Shown here one piece after another: positions 35,129 to 47,109 of a stretch of DNA of 64,000 nucleotides (position 1 is its first letter; every line of letters starts with the position of its first letter). This DNA comes from Lanius collurio. Taxonomy: Eukaryota; Chordata; Aves; Passeriformes; Laniidae. The stretch is from contig JACBWW010000004.1 in NCBI GenBank assembly GCA_020086605.1, positions 13,262,716 to 13,326,715 of the forward strand. Reading direction: 5' to 3'. The notes beneath the pieces are model-generated. The model made no database searches. It saw only the letters and a program-made list of their open reading frames with translations, and was not told the origin of the DNA. Both the position numbers and the translations under genes were made by a program.

Positions 35129-38100
35129 AAATGAGTTAGATATTTAATTCTTTCGAAGGATAAGGGTAAGAGAAGGAAACATCTTAAGCAAACAGTGGGG
35201 TTTGATAAAATTGCCCACTCTAAGCAGCAATGAGCATCTTTCCTTCCAGAACATTCAGTTCATTGTCTAAACTTAGAGATTGGCAAGGTCTCCTGGAATG
35301 CAGAAGCAGTAAAGGAGTTAGTCATGTTTGATGAGATGTAGCTAAAATTTGGATTCTTAAGCCTGGATTCAAATGATTGTTCACTCCAATTCAGTCTTTA
35401 CCTAGCAGCTGTTAACTTCCTCAGGTGTCTTCAGGTTTATCTCTCCAAAGGTAGGCATTTTTTGTCTGCATTACTTGTCTAGTCTTGCTCCAGAGTCAGT
35501 GGAAATAAATAGATTCTTCTAGGTCACATTTTTTCTGTTGTAAGCCTGGTGTTTAAAATACATCAGATGATTCACACTCCAGACAGGTCCATTCCTCTTC
35601 ATTGATTATAAAAGGAGCCTAAATGTCTAATGTTAGGGAAAACAGAGTCTATGCCTCAGGTACTTCGAACAAAGGGTGGTGCCACGCAGGCACCACTCAG
35701 CAGGTTCTGGGTAGCTCTTTTGTCACCAAAGCAGGTTCTAACTGTTCTGGAAGCCAAGGAATCATATTCTTCTGACTACAGTCTTTTACTTGCTGCTTTT
35801 CACACATTTGGAACTAATGATTAACATTGACTTGGTCCCTGCCTGTAACTTGCAATGCTGTTAGGGAAATAACCTCCAGTTTCCCCTTGCAGTTTCTTCA
35901 GCTGTTGGAAGCTATGCTGCTATTTATCCTGGACTAATTTTGGCTTCTGGTTTGCAGGTTCATATCTAGACCATCAGTGTAGGCTTTCAGGCTTTCACAG
36001 GAACCTTAGGCACCAAAGTACTTTTTGTGCCAAGTAAGCTATCAGGATGTCAGAAATCACCTGCACACCAAACTTAGGCCACAGAGACACACTGAAGTTG
36101 TAAGGTAAATGTTAGGAAGACAATTTTCCAAAGAAAACAGAGCTAGAGACTACTGGCATAAATGCCTTTCAGGGCTCTGTAGAACACATGCCCAGAAACC
36201 ATTGCAAAATAAGCACAGGAGCCCAACTGTCTCAGGACAGGATGACGAACAACTGCAGGGTTAGAAGGAAAGCGCTGCAGATGGAAAAGGTGAGGGAAAA
36301 GAAGAATGGATCTGTATTTACATACAGACATGCCAGATTCCCTTGTCCACTGTTGGCCACAAAACACACCTAAAGAATTTACAACAGTCCAGCACACACA
36401 AACGTCCTGCACCTCTCTTATGTGGTGATTCTACATCTGCTCCTGGAATTGATCAAATATCTCTGAATTATGAAAACTTGCAAGCAAAGATATCTAGAGG
36501 CTGTGTCCCAGCTGTTACTTGCCTCCAACTCCATAAGTTTCTTTAAATCTCTAAGGATATGACTTAGTTTTGGAAGTGATGAAACTTTATGAAATAGAAC
36601 TATTTAAAACAAAATGTTTAGAATTTATGAGTCAATATTTTCCTCTTGAAGGACATGTGGTGAGGGGCTTATTCTTTACACACAGTAAATCATTCACTTT
36701 CACATTCATATTTGTGGAAGAAACAAAGTCTGAATTGTATTTTTCATTTTTTGAGATGCCTTTTATTTCCTTCTGTACTTTGGGTGATGAAATTTGGACT
36801 ACAGCAGACTGTCATCTGAAACTGCATTGCAAGGAAAATTCAAACTAGGGCAAAAAGACAAAACAATATCTATTTTTAAATACATTGATTTTAAAGTCTT
36901 CTTTGTAGGTATAAGTGGTTCGTCTTAGTACAAAACAACAAGGCAGACTTGACTTTACTGTGATTTTCTTTTTCCTGAAGGAAATTACTTTTACCCTTAT
37001 TTAGCAAACTGTTTATTCAAAGGCTAATGCAAAAGATATTTCCATATAAAACATTAGAGTCTAATAATAGTGATGCAAACCTGAGTAATACAGAAGGATT
37101 TAGGTTTGCTTATCCAAATTTAGATGGCAGTTGAACAGCCTGCATTAACATGTAACATGATTTTAACAACATGCTCTGACTTGGCAAAAAAAATAGACAT
37201 AGTGCTAAGATGTATCAGGATAAATTTAAAGAAAAGTCTCATTACGAACAAGAATACATCAGTTGACCAGGGAGCTGCAGAGATGCAGAGTGAGATGAAA
37301 TACAGACTCCAGGAAGCTAATATATGCATTTTTATATAAAGGATTAGATCAGTTTCCCCAGAAAGATCCAGGTGCGAATACAGCCATCTTTCTTTAATAC
37401 TTATGAAATAACAACTGAAAAAGCCAAAGTAGTTCCTGCAAAATGTTAGTGGGTTTTTTGGTTTTTTGTTTTTTTTTTTTTTTTAGTTTGTATTTGATAA
37501 GTTTGATAAGTTAGTATTTGCCTGCTTTTTCTAATAGATTTGGTGGTCTAATAACAAAATCTATGACTTCTTACAAATCCTGCCAGTATTGCAATAAATT
37601 GTTATGAGATGGAACAACAACACTTTTTTTCAGAACAAACAGTTAAATCTATTTTTGGTTGTCTAAATTTTTCTGATTTTATAATCACTGCTTCTTTACT
37701 CTCTTGCTGAAGGTACATTTTCATTGCCAAGAAGTTCTCTCTTCTAATTATTTTTGAGAATTTATACACATTTAATTGTTACACTTTTAGTCCCCTTTTA
37801 GTCCAATTTAGAATAATTTTGTAACTCCTGCACTTCTACTTTTGAGTACCTGATAAAAAACACTGACAGGAAAATTCTTCTGAACATGTTAGCTGTGATT
37901 AATTCACCACTTCCTTGCTTTTCTGTATGAGAATTTCAGATGCTTTTTGGCCTTAGAACCATTTCACTTTGAGCTGATGTTTCATTGCTGCCTGCATTCT
38001 CTTTTGGCATCAGGGCTTTTCAGACCACCTTTATGTAGCAATAGAGAATGGGGCAGTGGCATTAATCCCTTGTTAGAGACACACAGCTTTGTCATTCCAA

Positions 38101-41100
38101 TAACCCCAGGCTGCTCAGTCGTATGCCTCTCGAATTATTTGTAATTCTTCTTGCCTCTAATGTACTAATTTTTTATTTTTTCAGCAGCAATTTAATATTT
38201 ATTCCTAGATCCTGGATAAAAAAAAAAAAAATATATTGAATAGTGTCAGATTAAATATCAGTTCCTCTGAAAATATTCTCATTCAGTGATGAGTCTCCAC
38301 TGACAGCTGCTTTTGGAGACCCATCAATTTTTATTCTGTTTGGCATGTACTTTATTTTGATTGAGTCTTAAGATAATTTTTAAAAATCTGAGTGTCTGAT
38401 GGTTAAAGTAAAAATTTTTAGAAAAATCTAAACATATTCAGTCTGCAGCAATGTCTTTATCTACTAAATATGTAAATCCTTAAAAAAAATAAATTAGGTT
38501 TGTCTGACAAGCTTTATTTTCATAAAGCCATTTTGACTAGTATTAATTATACCCATATTCTCTCATTCTTTATTAACTGGTTATTATATTACCTCTTCTA
38601 TTATTTCATCCAGATGGGTATCACACTAAGCAGCCTGTTAATACCCTGGTTATCCTGCCTGCCCTTTCTGCAGTCTGTCGCATCCATAGCATTGTTCTTT
38701 TATTCTGGAATATTCCAAATACCTGAAGAATATTAAAAATTAACATGATTCAGATATTGTAAAGTTGGGTCTTATGTTTATGCTTAGCAGCTGTTAAAAT
38801 CTCTTCCATTTGTAGTAGGCTGGAATATAGTTCATCATCTTCTTAATTAAAACAGACAGTTTTTTATCATGTGGTGCAAATATATTTGTCAAATACATCT
38901 GTCAGCTCTGCATCAATTTTTAACAAATTTACTATTTCCATTTAGTACACCTACAACAATGTAGAATTATTATTTATCCATTATTCTTTAAAGAACAACT
39001 TTTATTTCTGTTTAATTATCAGCAATATGTGTAGTATTTTGAAATTTTTAATCAGCTTTCTAAAATTCATGGCTTTTAAAGTTTTTTGTCTTCTACTTCC
39101 CAGTTGCTCCTTTTTATACATTGCATTTTTAAATTTCTTATGAATTCCTTATCATCATCAAATCAAGTTAAAATGTAAAAGAAAATGTCCCTTTTTGTCA
39201 CTGTGTTTCTGTATTTCTGGCTGTATTCAGTGTGGCTCCACAGGGACTGCTGCTTGGGAAGTATCATTTAGCAAATGGCAGAGAACAGGATGAAAATGTG
39301 TCAAGACTGACTCTGTGGAAAACATGATATCACTCAGATTTTTTAACCCATCAGCTAATTGAAATAAGTATCTTTTGTCGGTCTAAGCTGATCATGTCAT
39401 AACCTTTCTTATTTAAAAGACAATGTGCAAAAACTAGAAAAAGTCATTCTTGATAGAATACTGTGAGTACTTAGTTCAAACTTGCTTTTGTAATATATAT
39501 TTCCCTATGATCTGGAATCTGAGAACCTTTGGTACTTCAAATGCTTGTGTTTAAAAAATTTCTCTACCGAATATTATTATTATTATTGTTTTTACTATTA
39601 TTAATATCATTATTACTACTACCATTATTGTTGCTATTATTAAGTCTTTATGTTTCAATGGTTGTAGAAAAATTACCAAAGACAGATCAGCGCTTTCAAC
39701 AGATTATGTGTGAATATTATGACAGGGAACCTGGAAAAGCTGATATTGAATTATCTTCCTTATCTGCCCTGAACAACTCAAATTCTGTACACTCTGAGGT
39801 AATTTCAAGAGTTAAACTAAATTTAAGATGAAACACCAGCTGGATTCAAACTTTAAAATTCAATTGCAGTTTTGCAGTGAACTAAATGTAAACACCTCCC
39901 AAACACAGGTCATTAAAACCTCTCAGTAACTGCATTTCAGGTCAGTTCCTATTTAAACCTTTGTCTTCCTTACCTGAAATCTCTGATTCCATTAGAAGAC
40001 AAGACGTGCTCCAATTTAAACTTTCTTGTCTATTTATTCATGGGATTTTTATATTGTGAAGGCTATGAAATTCTTCTGAACTATGACACTTTCAATTTTA
40101 TATTCCTGGTATAAAGCATCTATGAGAATATCTCATCTGCTCTTTTTATATCTAATTTGAAGTTTCTCACCTGTGTTTGTTAGCAATCCCTATAAATATA
40201 AACAGAATATAAATGCACACATATGCATGCATTATGTATATTTAGTAAAAGTACTCCAGACATATCAAGACAGTTTCTCAAGCCCTGGTACACAACCTAC
40301 CAGTTCAGGAAAATTTGACTTTACAGTTCAGCTGCACTCTCCTGGGTCTTTCTGGCCTTTTCTCAGCAAGATTCCTATTTCACAAAGGAATTTAATTTTG
40401 GTAGTTTAGGTACTCATTAGGGACTTATCAAACACCACAAAAATATTGTTTAGATTTAAAATGTCATTGTTTATAATTACAAAAATTTCCATTTACAGAG
40501 CCACTTTCATCCAGATTGATTCCAAAGCACTTTAAAAATTGTGTCTAACAGGAATACTTGGATATTTGTGAGCAGAATAGTTCATCTCTTGATAACAATT
40601 TAAATTACACAGTAAATTACAGAGAGGGAAAATCATTATCATTTTTGTCGAAATAGGTGTTCTAAATAAGTTCAGTTCAAACAGCTGAACTTGGGCACTG
40701 ACACCTTAGGGAAATTTCTGGAAAAAATTCAAGAACCGAAGAAGTCACCTGGGATAAAAATATATCAACCTGGACTTCTCTTAACATAAATTTGAATCTT
40801 CCCCTGGGAACTTCTGTCATCTATCAAAAACAAACCTAATCATCTTTAGAGGTTTATCATTCACAGTGTAAGAAGCTGTATATTTTTTGGGCACATAAGC
40901 TGCTAGTAGTTCTATTAATTTTTCTTTTGAGTGCATCTATTCAATATATGTTATCAAACAGGAAGCATCACTAGTCTTAGAAAAGTAAGAAATGAGGATG
41001 TGTAAAACCCTTGCTGCACAGTTACAAAAGGTATTAAACACATAGGAAGGTTAGCAGAGTCTTTTCATGGAAAATTTACTCTTGTCAACTTGATGAAATT

Positions 41101-42554
41101 ATCTAAAAACCAAAACCACCCAGGCTTTCTCAAGTTCAAGAAAGCTATCAGTGAATTACTATGATGGAAAATAAAATAAAATCAATTTTTACAAAAATAA
41201 GTTTGAAACAGGAGTCTAGGTACAAAACAGTGTTCATGAGGAGCAAGGAAATAATTGCTCTTGGTCTATAAACCAATTGTCCTCACTGAAAGCTCTATAA
41301 CTGTCACTTGCTAAATAAAATTTTTCTAGTGTATGGGCAACTGCAGCAAGTTTCTGCTTTGGATGCAGGAAATCTTACCAAGATTTAGTACTTGTACCTG
41401 TGAGCTTTAATGAGGATTTCAACAGAGAAACCCTTGGGAGTGGAGACTGAAAGGACATTAATTGAGTACTGTTTCTTTTTAAACAGCATTTAAGCATTGT
41501 GGAAGAGTATAAAATTTGCGTTTTTAGTTCCATCAGCAAAAGAAGACCTTATCCTTATGACAAAGATTTTTGAATTTGTCACTCTAAATTTGTTAAATGT
41601 GAGAGTTCAGCCTCTTTGTTCCTTATGAACACCAGGACTCCTGTACAGAGACATGCTTGTCAGAAAGCCTGGGACATGTGATCATGGACAAGAGACAGCA
41701 GAAATCACCTTTTATGAAATAAATTATGGTACAGACAATTTTGCACTGAAAACACAGTATGGGTGTCCTGAAGAAGTCCTGAAACAGCAAGGGTAATACA
41801 ATTGATTTGGTAGGGATGTCTGGTTAATTTTTCACAAGGCGTGGAGTCCTCAGAAATCAATAACTTTCTGCTGTATCTTTATTCTTCTGAATAAACTGTG
41901 TCTGTCTAAGAAACTTGATTCCTAAGCTCAGATAGGTTCATAAAACATTCACAGACATACACAGCAGAAAAGAAACACAAGATTTCCCAAGCAGCAGTGG
42001 GCATTTAACCCCAAGGTAGGACAAAATGAATTATTCTTCTTTGATAGAGTATCGTCCTTGCACAGATGTGACTTCTCTCTTTTTTCTTTAGTTCTATAAT
42101 TTTCTTTCTTTTTGTTGGCAATACACAGGCATCTACCCATAAATTATTTTAAAATTTCCATCTCTGTGAATATTACATTTAGTCTATCACATTTTAAATT
42201 TTTAAAGCATTAAAAAGAAAGATGACTACTTTTACAAATTATACAAGTAGGGGTGCACATGATGTTTCTGCTACAGTAGGCTACCACATACTTTTTGAAG
42301 AAGGGATAACACAGCCAGAAGGATAACAAAATACAGAAACTGTGATAGATCAATATAAAACCAAGGAATTTTACCTAGAGGAGACTGCAGCAAACTCCAC
42401 CTTGAATAACACTGTGAAACTTAGTTGTGCTGTGTTAGCTACTAAGTTAATCTTTCTGCATCTGATATATTTAGGTACATTGATTATAGCACATCTAGAG
42501 AAATAAATCTCTTGAAATAACTGTCTGTATTTACCTGAAATTAAACTGTGTAAA
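35129..42554. other. Unique AT-rich non-coding DNA
   Basis: No gene or transposon is recognised. The stretch 37455-37486 is T-rich, and 39571-39642 is an imperfect ATT repeat that reads as a poly-leucine frame. An exon-like segment follows at 39668-39798. A GC-rich hairpin lies at 35676-35696. Confidence 0.5.
39571..39642. repeat. Imperfect (ATT)n microsatellite
   Basis: Runs of TAT/ATT trinucleotides with interruptions. Translated, they give a leucine-rich stretch that makes a false membrane-segment open frame (39529-39831, opening with TTG). Confidence 0.85.
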
Positions 42555-43027
42555 CACTCAATGGATCCATGAAACATCATGGAAGGGATGCAAGCCCCAC
42601 AAGTTGGGCCTGTGATTGAGGTGTGGGCCTGGCCACAGAGGCTATCACACAGGTAATCCACAAATGTGAAACATATGCTGCCATCAAGTGAGCCACACAA
42701 GTGAAATCTTGGAATAGAGAGCAATGGCTAGGTTTCTGATATGGTGATTTGCCCTGGCAAATCGACTACACTGGACCACTCCCATGAACATGCCAGGACA
42801 AGAGCCCATAAAATGGGAAAATAATATCTATTTGTGAAAGGATGGGGGATGTAGTTAATGGAAGTGTATGTTTGGTATAGAGATGGTTTAAGAAGGTGGT
42901 TTAAATTGTATGTGTGGGTAAGAAGATATTTCAGTAATGAGAAATAATGCAATGGAACAGTTGGAAGAGATAAAATTATGTGGATTTGGAGTATGATGCA
43001 AAATGGTATGGAATAAAGAGTAGAGAT
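42555..43027 (+). pseudogene. ERVL-type provirus remnant: integrase N-terminal half
   Basis: A plus-strand frame from about 42560 to 42785, with stops at 42620 and 42689, carries the end of an integrase zinc-binding domain (AITQVIHKCETYAAIK-like, 42641-42688). It continues to the first part of the catalytic core, where WQIDYTGPLP (42755-42784) contains the first core aspartate. After that the integrase stops. The remaining sequence to 43027 looks like the 3' non-coding end of the provirus, with a weak purine-rich stretch before the LTR. The second and third catalytic sites, RNase H and all upstream genes are absent. The minus-strand frame at 42371-42724 is a shadow of this relic. Confidence 0.75.
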
Positions 43028-43341
43028 TGGGTCTGGCTGAGCTGGAGTTCATTTTCCCATGGAGCCCTCACAGTGCTGTGCTTTGCATTGGTAGCTACAC
43101 AGGTGTTGATAAAAGGGGTTTTGGCTACAAAGGAGCGGTGCTGGCACAGCATCAGGGCTGTCCCTTTAACATTCCCACCCCCATCAAGGTGCTGGGAGTG
43201 GGCAGGATCCTGGGAGGGGACACAACTAGGCCAGCTGACCCAAATTAACCAAGGGGTTGGTCCATAACATGTGTAAAAGCTTAGGCAGATATTAATTTTT
43301 TCCCCTTTGCTCCTATTCAGGTAAGTTTTTTTTTTGGTTTG

Positions 43342-43373
<32 letters not shown>

Positions 43374-43502
43374 TGTAGTAAACTGCCTTATCTCAACCTA
43401 CTAGTTGTTTTCCATCTTATTTTCTTTCCTCTGTCCCAAGGGATAGTGATACAGTGTCTTGGTGGGCACTCGCTGTCCAGCCATGTTCAACCTGCTGCAA
43501 CA
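43028..43502 (+). mobile_element. 3' LTR, avian ERVL type (second subfamily)
   Basis: Begins TGGGTCTGGCTGAGCTGGAG and follows an avian ERVL LTR layout: 'cctcacagtgctgtgctttgc', 'gtagctacacaggtgttgata', 'gctggcacagcatcagggctg', 'gatcctgggaggggacacaac', then U5 blocks 'ctgccttatctcaacctactag' and 'gccatgttcaacctgctgca'. It follows an integrase remnant and so is a 3' LTR. It differs in U3 from the LTRs at 10299 and 17098. A T29 run (43342-43370) now occupies the poly(A)/R area. No target duplication is seen. Confidence 0.8.
43326..43370. repeat. Poly(T) tract inside the LTR
   Basis: T10-GG-TTT-G-T29. Slippage-prone homopolymer in the R/U5 area of the ERVL LTR; its length may be assembly-dependent. 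Confidence 0.9.
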
Positions 43503-46500
43503 GGACTCTCCTCCCTAATCTGCCTGTCCTTTCCACCTCAGAGTCAGTCAGTTACAGGCAATGAGTGAAAATGCTGGCAGAGGGAACAACTTCACACAAA
43601 CTGAACCCATTTTCTATAACAATTTCGACATCATCCCCTCTCAAAATTTGTATTTTAAGTGTTTTGCAGATGTTCAACATATTTGGATACTTTTGTTATA
43701 GAAAGACTATTTAGAAGGTCTGTAACCAATTTGTTGTGACAATAAGGAGGGAAGGAGAATTAGTTAATTAGAACTAAAATAACAACTACTCCTCCAGACA
43801 GGGTGCAATGAAGTACATGACTAGGATGCAAACCTGCAGTAGTGGATGTCACCTTGAGTACTGCTATTTAATTCTCATGTCTGCACAGGCACAAACAGAT
43901 GCTTACAGGTAGATGTGAGGCATGTCACAACATACATTGAAATTTGACTGTGGAGTCAAAGGTCTGTGTAGCTACAAGAAACTTGGAGAATGTAAAACAA
44001 TTTTAAACTTCAGTGGCTTATTTTTTTCTCACAGAACCAGTGACCAAGAGGATGGATTCACCCTCAAACTTTCCTATCATAAAATTATTTCTGATGAAAC
44101 ATTGCAGCAGTGAAGACAAATAACCTTAGCAGTAGAGATTACTCTGGTTACAGAAATTTCCATTATTGTAGGCAGCTGGCCATGATGTTGGCCTGAATAT
44201 TTTTTTTTTAGAAAATAAATCTCCAGATTCTAAACTATGTAGTTTTGTTTTCTCTTATTAATTCGCTGTAGTATCATTTGAGGTTTGGGGGGGATCTTTT
44301 GTTTTTTTGTTTTTTTTCAGGAAACTTATAGAAGCATGCAGCAGAAAAAGAAAAAAATTACCATTAATTTTGCTTTCAGTTATTATATAAATTTTTTTCT
44401 GGCTTCTGATCTTTCAGATTTTACTTCACAGATTTTAATGACCTTTTAAAAACTTGTCAGTGCATATAGTATAGAGAAATACAGCCTTATTGCTTATCAC
44501 CTGCAATACGTACAGGCATCCTACTTAGCTAGCATTTCAAGGACAAACTGTAATTGGTTAGGAGCAGGAGTGTGCATGAGCACTGAAGTATGTCAGTATC
44601 TGACTGGAGTGCATTTATATCTAAGCAGATTCTATAAGACTGAAAAGGTTGCTCAAAATCTTATAGCATTTTCAGATTTTCTTATGAGCTATCTGCAATC
44701 ACCTAAACAGTATAATTTGAGTTACACTGGGAAACATCCTTTCTCACAGTTAGGTGGCACAGTGTTCCAGTCCATATCCATGCACCGGACAGTAAACTGA
44801 CTTTGCCTTCTACTGCAATCGTATCCCATAGATAAGCCATTCTGATAAATTTTCATTTCATCATGCAGGAAATAACATTGAATGACAGTTTCTAATTCTG
44901 ATGCTTCAGACAAGTGTAAGGTATTTTACTGATTGTGGAAAAAACCCTTTTTGAATTCTTACATCTTAATGGGAGAATGATGGAAGAAACTTGATAACTC
45001 ATAGGTATTAAATTCCCTGTGGAATTAAATGAATAAGGTCATAGTTATCTAATTTCTTCAAGAAAGATCCCTGGCATCCATAGATCTGCAATAAGGATGA
45101 TTTTGGGTTTAGGATTAAAATTGTCACAAATTTTAAGTTTCTAGATGGAATGAAACCAAGGCCAGTCAATATCCACAAATTTTCCCTTGGTTTAATGTCA
45201 AGTTCTTAAGCTTCCTGTGGTTTTTATGAGAGGTTTTCACACACATTAGCCTGGGATTAGCAATAAGACCATCTACATTTTTTCCCTTTTATACTTTCTG
45301 CTGCATGTTATGCTTAGAGAAAAAATTATGTTATGCTATGGTTAAATTATAAGAACTTTGCAGCAATTTACTGAAAATAACTGAAGTATGCACATATATA
45401 AAAGCATAGTATGGTACTTTTGTTACTGTATGGGTGTTTTTCTGTGCTTTTTTCCAAGTGCCATTTAAAATTTCTCGCTGCATGAAAAATTGTCTTGGAA
45501 TTTCATATACAAGACAAAAAATACGTTTTCAATCTCTAATTTGTCCATAACCATTGTCATTGAACAAAGACAAAGCTAGTTTTTAAACCACGTTCTATAA
45601 TAACAAGAGGAATGATAATAACACATGCTGAATGCATAAGTAAAACGCCAACGACTGGAAGATTAAGGCTTTCTCTTGACTTCACGGAACACATTTCACA
45701 GCTGGTATTTCAGCAGAAGCATGCTCTGTGCAAAAACTTGTTGCCAAGGAAAAGATTTCATTTTAAAAGCTTTTTTTTCTTTATTGGTTGGTTGTTTCAG
45801 AGTACTGAAGGGCTTATGGAGAATAGTTTGGTTTAAAGCATATAAATAAGAAATTGATTCCTTTAACAGACTTGCTTAATTAATCTTTTTCTTTACTCAA
45901 GTAAATTGCTTTTATTTTCTAAAAGCAGATTGAGTGGGGGAGTGCATTGGGTGTAGAAGTTGAAAGACAGAGAAAAGTTCAACTTCTGTTGCTCATGGCC
46001 AGATTGATCAAAGTTCAGCATGTCCTGGACTTAGAAATCTACAGCCACTCTTTTTCCTCTTCCATCCTCCCTTCTAACTCTTCCCCTGATGCTCTCCTTT
46101 CCTAATACTCTACAATCCTGTACTTTTATCTCCTGTTTTTCCATCAGAGGTAAACAAGAATTATTCTTTGACTCTTTCCCAGGTTGAAGCTAGTGATGCT
46201 TCAGAATGGTGCATGGGGTGGGATTTTAGAATACTTTCACCCAAATTTAGCCAGTGCTTCAACTTAGCAGCTCCAGCTTTCAGAGCACCAACTCTTGGCC
46301 CCCTGGAGACCAGGGTTAAAACTTTATTATGTTCTACAGGGTCAGTATTTCATCTTGAGTTTATGGCCAAATAGGAAATATACCAAACTTGTTTTTCCCT
46401 ACACATGGAGAGGACCTCTCAAGCTTTTTGGCAGAAAATCAAAACAGTGTTTTTCTATTAATTCCTTCATAAAGGATATGTTATTCGTTTCAAGAAACAC

Positions 46501-46873
46501 GAAAAATTATGGCTCCTGCAACTATTTGCAGACAGCTTTTACCTAGTTAAGGGTCCTCTGCAAGCCAAGTGGCACATAAACTAGAGATGAGACATACCAG
46601 TAGTGGGAACTTGCTATAGTTCTCTCTGTTTTCCTTTGTGCTCCATCAAGAACAAATTTCTAGCTGATGTAAGGCATATTTCTGGACTTGAGAGGGACAT
46701 TCAGTGCTTCACTGCTGCAGTTTTGACCAGAAGAACTTTTCTGGAGCTTCCAAAAAATCCTTTAGTCACAGAAGGGCCGGAAAAGTGAGGGAGTAACTGA
46801 CACACCACAAATAATATTACAAAGTTGCTCTTGTTGACAGCGTTAGTTTATGAATTTTTTTTATTCCTTTTAG
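43503..46873. other. Unique AT-rich non-coding DNA
   Basis: No gene or transposon is recognised. Open frames of 60-80 codons show no domain. Confidence 0.5.
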
Positions 46874-47109
46874 CTACATGCAGTGTTGGAGAGTCTCTTG
46901 GGCAACACAGTACCAGTGACATCCAAAGTACCAGTTTGGAGGCAGCTCCTTTAAAAAACTCAGCCTCTGGGAATTTCTGTAGTTATATTCATAAATGGAT
47001 CGACTCTATCATTTTGAAGTTTCCAGATGAAGTGAGAGTTAATGTGATTGTAAAGGACAGCTACATGAATTATTATCTGAAGAACAATAGAAACAACCCA
47101 TGGGAGTGA
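46874..47109 (+). CDS. Candidate terminal coding exon, product unknown
   Basis: A splice-acceptor-like pyrimidine tract (about 46854-46871, ending TAG at 46871-46873) opens a frame that runs 78 codons to a TGA at 47107-47109. The frame carries no stop from 46825 onward. The peptide is Ser/Asn-rich first, then has a stretch resembling an ordered domain (NFCSYIHKWIDSIILKFPDE, then a VNVIVKD segment). Poly(A) signals AATAAA lie downstream at 47252-47257 and 47314-47319, as for a last exon with a short 3' UTR. The apparent start at 46825 is TTG, so this is not a stand-alone gene. I recognise no family and no partner exon with a matching phase. Chance is a real alternative. Confidence 0.2.

Noticed and set aside
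39529..39667. Leucine-rich 'membrane segment'
   Set aside because: It is the translation of an ATT microsatellite, and the frame opens at TTG.
43801..43920. Possible CR1 or other LINE fragment
   Set aside because: A few words ('caccttgagtactg') recall CR1, but the order and flanking blocks do not fit.
46825..46873. Apparent signal peptide at the head of a 94-codon frame
   Set aside because: The first codon is TTG, and the hydrophobic stretch is the translation of a pyrimidine-rich splice-acceptor-like tract.
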